Source of the DNA: Chloroflexia bacterium
GTDB taxonomy: Bacteria; Chloroflexota; Chloroflexia; QHBQ01; JADMIH01
Assembly: GCA_025927935.1 (NCBI GenBank)
Contig: JAICKM010000214.1
Location: forward strand, 1 to 9,663
Length of the DNA stretch: 9,663 nucleotides
Direction of reading: 5' to 3'
The notes beneath the pieces were generated by a model. That model saw only the letters and a program-made list of their open reading frames with translations, had not been told where the DNA came from and searched no databases. The translations under genes were made by a program, and so were the position numbers. This document shows, piece by piece, positions 5,395 to 9,663 of the stretch (its first letter is position 1; the number at the start of each line of letters is the position of its first letter).

Positions 5395-6693
5395 CTACGC
5401 CGAGGCCGTTAGCCAGGGCGGCGGCCCCGCCGGCTTGTCGCCGCGCACGATAATCGCCGCGTTTCCGCCGCCCATGCCCACGCTGATCGAGAGCGCGAGA
5501 TCCACCGGCATCTGCCGCCCCACGCCGGGCACATAATCCAGGTCGCACGCGGGGTCAGACACCTCCAGCCCGTGCGTCGGCGGCACATAGTCCCAGCAAG
5601 CGGCGAACAGGGTCGCCAGCAGTTCGACCGCGCCCGCAGCGCCGAGGCTGTGGCCCACGCTGCCTTTAATGCTGCTCACCGCCATGGCCCGCGCGTGCGC
5701 GCCGAACACCTGCTTCAGCGCATTGGTTTCCGCCAGGTCGTTGATCCGGGTACCCGTGCCGTGTGCGTTGGCGTAAGTGATGCGCTCGGCGGGCACCCCG
5801 GCATCGGCCAGCGCCTCGCGCAAACAGGCGATCAGGCCGGGCGGACTCGCCACCGGAATGTCGGTCATATCATATGCATCGGCCCGCTGCCCATAGCCCA
5901 GGATCTCGCCATAGATGCGCGCGCCCCGCGCCAGCGCGTGATCGCGTTCCTCCAGCACGAACACCGCCGCCCCTTCCCCCAGCACCGTGCCGTCGCGGCG
6001 CAGGTCGAAGGGCCGGCAGCACCCCGACCGCGACCCCGTCTGGTTCTGGGCAAAGCCCGCGGCGACGATCTCGCTCACGCCGGCCTCCGCGCCTCCCGCC
6101 AGCATGATCTCGGCCCGCCCATACTTGATCTTCTCATACGCGGCGATGATCGACTCGGCGCCCGCCGCGGTCGCCCCGCTCACCGTGACAAGGGGACCCG
6201 CCAGGGCGAAACGGATCGAGATCACCGAGGTAGGAGCGTTCGGCATGGTCATGCCGAACAGGTGCGGCGACACGCCCCGCGCGCCTCGGGCCTGGAGTTG
6301 CGCGAACTGCTCGGCCAGAATCGCCGTGCTGGGATAGGCCGTGCCGACCGCCACCCCGTAACGCTCCTGCCGCTCGGCGCTGCGTAGCCCGCCCCGCAAC
6401 TCCTGGCGCGGCAGATCCAGCCCGGCATCGCGCACCGCCATCTCAGCGGCGGCCAGCGCAAACTGCTGCACAGGCGCCAGGATGCGGGCATCGCGGGCGC
6501 TGATCCCATAGGTGGCGGGATCGAAGTCCTGCACTTCGGCGGCGTATTGCAGCGGCGAGCGCGCCGGATCGAAGCGCGTTGCGCGGCGCACGCCGGTTTC
6601 CCCGGCCACCAGGCGCGCGAAAAACGCCTCCGCCGTATTGCCGAGCGGGGTAATCGCCCCCACCCCGCTGATCACTACCCGTCTACCTTCCAT
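5395..6693 (-). CDS. FabF-type beta-ketoacyl synthase homologue lacking the catalytic cysteine
   Basis: This 432-residue protein has the full thiolase-fold length of KAS II (FabF). The N-terminus VVISGVGAITPLG and the YANAHGTGT, SSIKGSVGHSLGAAGA and VGMGGGNAAIIV blocks are all in order. FabF condenses malonyl-ACP with acyl-ACP through a Cys-His-His triad plus a Lys. His311, Lys343 and His348 are present. The position of the nucleophile, Cys in the usual TACxxG, reads SGATAAG here, placing Thr175 (codon ACC at 6169-6171) where Cys belongs. The protein may therefore be a decarboxylase or chain-length-factor-like partner, or have another activity; an intact 432-codon frame argues against simple decay. 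No ACP, ketoreductase or acyltransferase is nearby. The ATG at 6693 follows GAGGGAG. It is upstream of, and probably co-transcribed with, the MntP gene. Confidence 0.88.
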   Translation of the reverse strand: MEGRRVVISGVGAITPLGNTAEAFFARLVAGETGVRRATRFDPARSPLQYAAEVQDFDPATYGISARDARILAPVQQFALAAAEMAVRDAGLDLPRQELRGGLRSAERQERYGVAVGTAYPSTAILAEQFAQLQARGARGVSPHLFGMTMPNAPTSVISIRFALAGPLVTVSGATAAGAESIIAAYEKIKYGRAEIMLAGGAEAGVSEIVAAGFAQNQTGSRSGCCRPFDLRRDGTVLGEGAAVFVLEERDHALARGARIYGEILGYGQRADAYDMTDIPVASPPGLIACLREALADAGVPAERITYANAHGTGTRINDLAETNALKQVFGAHARAMAVSSIKGSVGHSLGAAGAVELLATLFAACWDYVPPTHGLEVSDPACDLDYVPGVGRQMPVDLALSISVGMGGGNAAIIVRGDKPAGPPPWLTASA

Positions 6694-6792
6694 CTCTCCC
6701 TCAGTTTCTTGTCCTCTAGTTCTTTAGCTCTAGGGATATGTCCCCTAACTCTGGCCCTGTATAAGCCGGGCACGGGCCGATGGCGCCTCCAT

Positions 6793-6798
6793 ATTATA
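6793..6798 (-). promoter_or_regulatory. Possible -10 box for the ketosynthase-like/mntP unit
   Basis: TATAAT on the minus strand lies about 100 nt upstream of ATG 6693. A good -35 hexamer at 16-18 bases is not visible; the nearest TTGTCA is about 33 bases upstream, too far for a standard promoter. It is therefore only a candidate. Confidence 0.3.
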
Positions 6799-6848
6799 CC
6801 GGGTACGCAAAGCCACCGGGCGGCCCTGCCCTGACAACCGTGCATCAC

Positions 6849-6930
6849 TGCACTGCGAAGGAACGAAGCACGCGAAGATTCTTTATATCAGTCGTGTTCT
6901 TCGCGCCTTCGCGTCTTCGCGGTGCATTAA
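6849..6930. repeat. CGAAG-type interspersed repeat, copy 2
   Basis: This is the better-preserved copy of the element at 4698-4774. The ends TGCACTGCGAAG (6849-6860) and CTTCGCGGTGCA (6915-6926) form a 12-bp terminal inverted repeat with one G-T wobble. Inside, CGCGAAGA (6871-6878) and TCTTCGCG (6898-6905) pair perfectly. The element is thus a long imperfect hairpin built of GAAG-containing units. It has no coding capacity. It sits upstream of two divergent genes and may separate their transcription. Confidence 0.65.
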
Positions 6931-6962
6931 CGGCCCTGATGATCGAGGGTCAGCTTGCCCCG

Positions 6963-6991
6963 TTGATCTGCGCCCAGGGATGGCCTATAAT
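6963..6991 (+). promoter_or_regulatory. Sigma-70-type promoter of the lactate-oxidase-like gene
   Basis: TTGATC (6963-6968), a 17-base spacer and a perfect TATAAT (6986-6991) precede the gene, with expected transcription start near 6998 and a leader of about 38 nt. The -10 box lies in the centre of the inverted repeat at 6972-7007, so the promoter is probably controlled by a DNA-binding dimer. Confidence 0.75.
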
Positions 6992-7007
6992 ACGGCCACC
7001 CCTGGGC
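6972..7007. promoter_or_regulatory. 14-bp-arm inverted repeat framing the -10 box, probable operator
   Basis: GCCCAGGGATGGCC (6972-6985) and GGCCACCCCTGGGC (6994-7007) are inverted copies with one mismatch, separated by TATAATAC, which is the -10 box. A dimeric regulator on the two arms would cover the promoter core. As RNA only the right arm would be transcribed, so a terminator or attenuator reading is unlikely for the plus-strand transcript. The regulator is not identifiable from the window. Confidence 0.65.
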
Positions 7008-7022
7008 ACCGGCCTTGACGAG

Positions 7023-7028
7023 AAGGAG
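7023..7028 (+). promoter_or_regulatory. Ribosome binding site deciding the oxidase start
   Basis: AAGGAG stands seven bases before ATG 7036. An in-frame TTG at 7015 would begin inside the leader and place this site within the coding region, so ATG 7036 is preferred. Confidence 0.85.
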
Positions 7029-7035
7029 AATAGCT

Positions 7036-8226
7036 ATGCCGAATTATGGGCAGGAAGCACAGTTGGCCGTCTACGGCAACCCGCAGCCGCCGGCGGACGA
7101 ACGGCTCCCCTTTGCCGTGGAAGAGTGGGAACAGCGGGCGCGCGCCGTTCTCGCCGATGGACCGTTCGGCTACCTGGCGGGCGGGGCCGGGGCCGGCGAC
7201 ACCATGCGCGCCAATCGCGACGCCTTCTATAAGTGGCGCATCTGGCCGCGCATGCTCCGCGATGTCGGAGACCGAGATCTGCGTATCGAAATCCTGGGCA
7301 TGTCCCTCCCCGCCCCCTTCTTGCTCGCGCCCATCGGCGTGCTGGGCATCGCGCATCCCGACGGCGAACGCGCACCCGCCCGCGCCGCCGCTTTGACCGG
7401 CATTCCCCTCATCTTGAGCACCGTGTCGTCCGTCACCCTGGAAGAAGTCGCCGGGCTCATGGGCGGCGCGCCGCGCTGGTTCCAACTCTATCCCGGCACC
7501 AACCGCGACGTGATGAGCAGCATGTTGCGCCGGGCCGAAGCCGCGGGCTACAGCGCCGTCGTCGTCACCCTCGACACCACCATGCTCGGCTGGCGCGAGG
7601 TCGATTTGCAGCAGGCGTATCTGCCCTTCGTGCAGGGCCAGGGCCTGGCGAACTACTTCTCCGATCCCGCTTTCCGCGCCGCCCTGCCCCGGCCTCCGGA
7701 GGCAGATCCGCGCAGCGCCATTCTCTACTTCCTCAGCATCTTCGTGAATCCCCGCTTCTCCTGGCCCGACATCGACTTCTTACGCACGCAAACCCGGCTG
7801 CCCATTTTGCTCAAAGGCATCCTGCACCCCGCCGATGCCGCCCTGGCGCTGGACCACGGCGTGGACGGCATCATCGTCTCCAATCATGGAGGCCGCCAGG
7901 TCGATGGCGCGACGGCGGCCCTGGACGCGCTGCCGCTCGTCGCGGAGGCCGTCGCCGGGCGCGTGCCCGTGCTCATGGACAGCGGCATCCGCCGCGCCGC
8001 CGACGTGCTCAAAGCCCGCGCGCTGGGCGCCACCGCCGTCCTGCTGGGGCGGCCTTACGCCTACGCGCTCGCCGCCGCGGGCGAGGCGGGCGTCCGGCAG
8101 GTGATCCGCAACCTGCTGGCCGAGATCGATCTCGAACTCGCGCTCTCCGGGCGCCGCTCCCTGGCCGAAGTGGACCGTTCGCTCCTGGACCCCTCCGCGC
8201 CGGAGACGGCCACCCGGCCAACCTGA
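7036..8226 (+). CDS. FMN-dependent alpha-hydroxy-acid oxidase, lactate 2-monooxygenase type
   Basis: This 396-residue cytosolic TIM-barrel flavoprotein belongs to the FMN-dependent dehydrogenase family. Family catalytic residues are readable: Tyr46 (GYLAGGAG), Tyr152 (QLYPG), Asp180 (TLDTT), Lys260 (LLKG), and His284 and Arg287 in SNHGGRQVDG. The FMN-phosphate segment is DSGIRR (315-320). The stretch LGWREVDLQQAYLPF and GQGLANYFSDPAFR resembles lactate 2-monooxygenase, which turns L-lactate and O2 into acetate and CO2, more than glycolate oxidase or membrane LldD. A lactate oxidase giving pyruvate and H2O2, or another 2-hydroxy acid as substrate, remains possible. It is a single gene with its own promoter and probable operator, convergent with the glycosidase-like gene. 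Confidence 0.92.
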   Translation: MPNYGQEAQLAVYGNPQPPADERLPFAVEEWEQRARAVLADGPFGYLAGGAGAGDTMRANRDAFYKWRIWPRMLRDVGDRDLRIEILGMSLPAPFLLAPIGVLGIAHPDGERAPARAAALTGIPLILSTVSSVTLEEVAGLMGGAPRWFQLYPGTNRDVMSSMLRRAEAAGYSAVVVTLDTTMLGWREVDLQQAYLPFVQGQGLANYFSDPAFRAALPRPPEADPRSAILYFLSIFVNPRFSWPDIDFLRTQTRLPILLKGILHPADAALALDHGVDGIIVSNHGGRQVDGATAALDALPLVAEAVAGRVPVLMDSGIRRAADVLKARALGATAVLLGRPYAYALAAAGEAGVRQVIRNLLAEIDLELALSGRRSLAEVDRSLLDPSAPETATRPT

Positions 8227-8236
8227 TCCGCGGATC
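8225..8236. other. 12-bp perfect palindrome at the oxidase stop codon
   Basis: GATCCGCGGATC overlaps the TGA at 8224-8226. The 127-bp gap to the convergent gene's stop otherwise shows no clear terminator hairpin with a T-run. The palindrome has no loop, so it would need to lose central pairs to form a hairpin; it may be chance in GC-rich DNA. Confidence 0.3.
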
Positions 8237-8353
8237 GTGTAGCCGGCGCAGGAGTATTTACGTGCAAGCGGGCCATGCCGGCGATGATGTGCGTCAGTCA
8301 GCCACCGGCCCCACCCCGCCAAATCACCGTGGTTCGCTGCTTGTACGTTGCGG

Positions 8354-9370
8354 TCAGCCGCGATAGCACTCCGCCAGGACGTGGAACGCTGCCTTCGGCT
8401 CCCAGGTCATATCAGGATAACTGTGGCCGAACCGATCCTCGTACACCGTCACGATGCCATACGACGCCCTGTCGAGGTCTTGGCGCGGCTCCTCGCGGTG
8501 GGGCAATTGGTACTGGACGAAGGTGAACACGAACGCACTGTCGATCCCTGCCGCCATGAAGATTTCCAGCAGGTCGCGCAAGTACGTCGCCTGCTCGTCT
8601 TCATCGCGCACGTAGTCACCATCCAACCCAAGGGGTAGGGCGGTGTCGTGGTCCCACTCGATGATCTCGCCACCTCGCGCCCCCTTGTCGGCCGCGCCCT
8701 TATAGGTGGCCGACCCGAACTCGGTGATCGCGACGGGCTTACCCTGCGCGACGAGTGCGCGCATGGCGGCGCCGTACTGGCCGGCCACCTCAACCGACCG
8801 GTAGTTGTCGACCGAGATGATGTCGAACGGCTGCCAGTCCACCCTCTCGAACGGTATCGCGGCGTAGGTGATCCGCCCGCCGAACCGTGCGCGGACAACC
8901 GCTACCGCCCTGCCGAGAAAAGCGTTGATGCGGGCCGGTAGCTCCACCATCCCCTCGCGCAGGCGCGGCAGGTCAGCCAGGAGTGCGATCCTATCGCCGA
9001 TGGTGTCGCCGGGCAGAAATCCTCTGTTCAAGAGGCTGATCTCGCCGCCGGTGACGAGCACCACCTCGGCCCCCTGCCGGCGTAACCGCTCGGCACGTTC
9101 AGCACAGCTGGCGAGGACATCGAGCATTTCCTCATAAGTCAGGTCACAGGTAAATGGTGAGAACCAGACCTCCAGGCCGGCCTCGGCGGCGAGGCCGGCG
9201 GCGATTTCCAGCCGCTCCACATCGCCGCCGGTGATGCGTACTGCCGTGCAGTGCAAATCATCGCGGATGATCTGCAACTCCCGCTTGACGACAGCGGTGT
9301 CGAACCGTTCGCGGCTGCTCACGCCCTTGTTGATGAATCCGGTGTCGTAGGTGATTCCTTTGGCTCGCAT
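8354..9370 (-). CDS. TIM-barrel glycosidase-like protein of unknown function
   Basis: This 338-residue soluble protein has no signal peptide. It has alternating strand/helix segments such as CTAVRITGG, GLEVWFSPF, AEVVLVTGGEISL, ITYAAIPFE, FDIISVDNY, PVAITEFG and SAFVFTFVQY, a pattern that fits a (beta/alpha)8 barrel of the glycoside hydrolase A clan. Glu110 (GGE) and Glu217 (TEFG) sit where the acid/base and nucleophile would be expected at strand ends. I recall actinobacterial relatives that databases sometimes label abortive infection protein, a name I cannot support from the sequence. The start ATG 9370 has AAGAAAGG eight bases upstream; an in-frame ATG at 9430 lacks a site. It follows a TetR-type gene by 80 nt on the same strand, which may regulate it. 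The substrate is unknown. Confidence 0.75.
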   Translation of the reverse strand: MRAKGITYDTGFINKGVSSRERFDTAVVKRELQIIRDDLHCTAVRITGGDVERLEIAAGLAAEAGLEVWFSPFTCDLTYEEMLDVLASCAERAERLRRQGAEVVLVTGGEISLLNRGFLPGDTIGDRIALLADLPRLREGMVELPARINAFLGRAVAVVRARFGGRITYAAIPFERVDWQPFDIISVDNYRSVEVAGQYGAAMRALVAQGKPVAITEFGSATYKGAADKGARGGEIIEWDHDTALPLGLDGDYVRDEDEQATYLRDLLEIFMAAGIDSAFVFTFVQYQLPHREEPRQDLDRASYGIVTVYEDRFGHSYPDMTWEPKAAFHVLAECYRG

Positions 9371-9450
9371 ACGTCGTGCCTTTCTTGCTCTTAATGGGGT
9401 ACAGGCGGGGTGCAGCTTAGGAGCATACACTCGCGCAGGGGCCGCTTGGG

Positions 9451-9663
9451 TTACGGCTTGAGCATACGCAGGATGATACTCGCATCAGGGCAAAGCTGCG
9501 GGAATTGCTCCGGGTGGTGCAGGCCGAATCGGACCAGGCCGTCCAGAATGGCGATAATGGCGATCACCAGTTGGTCGGGATCGCCAGTGGCGACTTCACC
9601 TGTGGCCTGGCCCTCGACGATCAGTTGCCGTAGCTCCGCAACAAAGTGTTCGCCGCGCCGGCG
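9451..9663 (-). CDS. TetR-type transcriptional regulator, C-terminal part
   Basis: Seventy codons are readable from the window edge to a TAA at 9451-9453. The segment HFVAELRQLIVEGQ followed by GDPDQLVIAIIAILDGLVRFGL looks like the ligand-binding and dimerisation helices of TetR/AcrR regulators: a helix ending in a short Gly-rich turn, an Asp-Pro start and a hydrophobic helix with DGL. The DNA-binding N-terminus lies beyond the edge, so the family call rests on the C-terminal pattern only. It precedes the glycosidase-like gene on the same strand and may be in one operon with it. Confidence 0.65.
   Translation of the reverse strand, partial: RRRGEHFVAELRQLIVEGQATGEVATGDPDQLVIAIIAILDGLVRFGLHHPEQFPQLCPDASIILRMLKP

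Larger units (their letters stand above)
6694..7035. other. Divergent intergenic region between ketosynthase-like and lactate-oxidase-like genes
   Basis: This 342-bp gene-free stretch holds, from left to right: an AT-richer leader of the ketosynthase-like gene with degenerate CTCTAG/TTTAG motifs (about 6703-6735); a minus-strand TATAAT (6793-6798); the CGAAG-type repeat copy 2 (6849-6930); and the plus-strand promoter with its inverted repeat and ribosome site (6963-7028). I see no open frame with a plausible start and ribosome site in it. Confidence 0.7.

Noticed and set aside
5386..5420. Mn-sensing riboswitch (yybP-ykoY type) ahead of mntP
   Set aside because: The gene starts 9-12 nt after the previous stop, leaving no leader long enough to hold one, and the end of the upstream gene codes for protein.
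6703..6745. CTCTAG/TTTAG microrepeats and a short AGGGA-TATG-TCCCT hairpin in the ketosynthase leader
   Set aside because: The units are short and irregular, and the hairpin stem is only 5 bp. I could not separate this from chance in an AT-richer leader.
7233..8366. 377-codon plus-strand frame overlapping the lactate-oxidase-like gene
   Set aside because: It is an out-of-frame reading dominated by Arg, His and Ala; the overlapping frame carries all the flavoenzyme motifs.
8354..9370. Phage-defence (abortive infection) gene
   Set aside because: The name is attached to some relatives in databases as I recall it, but the sequence shows a glycosidase-like barrel pattern. There are no toxin, nuclease or CAAX-protease motifs and no defence genes around it.

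Overview
The window is a GC-rich (roughly 65% by eye) stretch of ordinary chromosome. It carries eight protein genes plus parts of two: six complete genes on the minus strand in one long run, one complete gene on the plus strand, a complete gene and a cut-off regulator at the right edge on the minus strand, and a cut-off tail on the plus strand at the left edge. The style suggests a free-living heterotroph of the Chloroflexota, or possibly an actinobacterial relative. The hints are a lipoprotein solute-binding protein with an Ala/Thr/Pro repeat linker, a lactate-2-monooxygenase-like flavoenzyme, a glycosidase-like protein of a type I associate with actinobacteria, and interspersed palindromic repeats between genes. 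This assignment is an inference; no rRNA or marker gene is present.

Layout, left to right. Positions 1-84 hold the last 27 codons of a glyoxalase/VOC-type protein (+). Positions 108-4591 (-) hold a carbohydrate uptake locus, transcribed right to left: a LacI-family repressor, a lipoprotein solute-binding protein, and two MalF/MalG-type permeases. No ABC ATPase is encoded here, so the permeases presumably use an ATPase made elsewhere. The LacI gene has a very good sigma-70 promoter overlapped by a 14-bp palindrome with a central CG, which looks like an autoregulatory operator. This arrangement moves the LacI start to 4591. A second inverted repeat ahead of the binding-protein gene may be a related operator.

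Positions 4816-6693 (-) hold a two-gene unit: a beta-ketoacyl synthase of the FabF fold and an MntP-type manganese exporter, 9-12 nt apart. In the synthase the catalytic cysteine is replaced by threonine, while the His/Lys/His residues are kept. Positions 6694-7035 form a divergent intergenic region with a repeat element and a strong plus-strand promoter. The -10 box of that promoter sits inside a 14-bp-arm inverted repeat. This promoter drives a lactate 2-monooxygenase/L-lactate oxidase family flavoenzyme (7036-8226, +). Converging on it is a TIM-barrel glycosidase-like protein (8354-9370, -), preceded by the C-terminal part of a TetR-type regulator (9451 to the window edge).

Two families of short interspersed repeats occur, each in two diverged copies: a ~37-bp palindromic unit directly after the stop codons of the LacI and MntP genes, and a ~77-bp element rich in CGAAG/CTTCG in the two intergenic regions that carry promoters. 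I do not see a defence island, CRISPR array, transposase, tRNA or rRNA. The points most worth checking are the cysteine-less ketosynthase, the two operator/promoter architectures, the repeat families, and the uncharacterised glycosidase-like protein.
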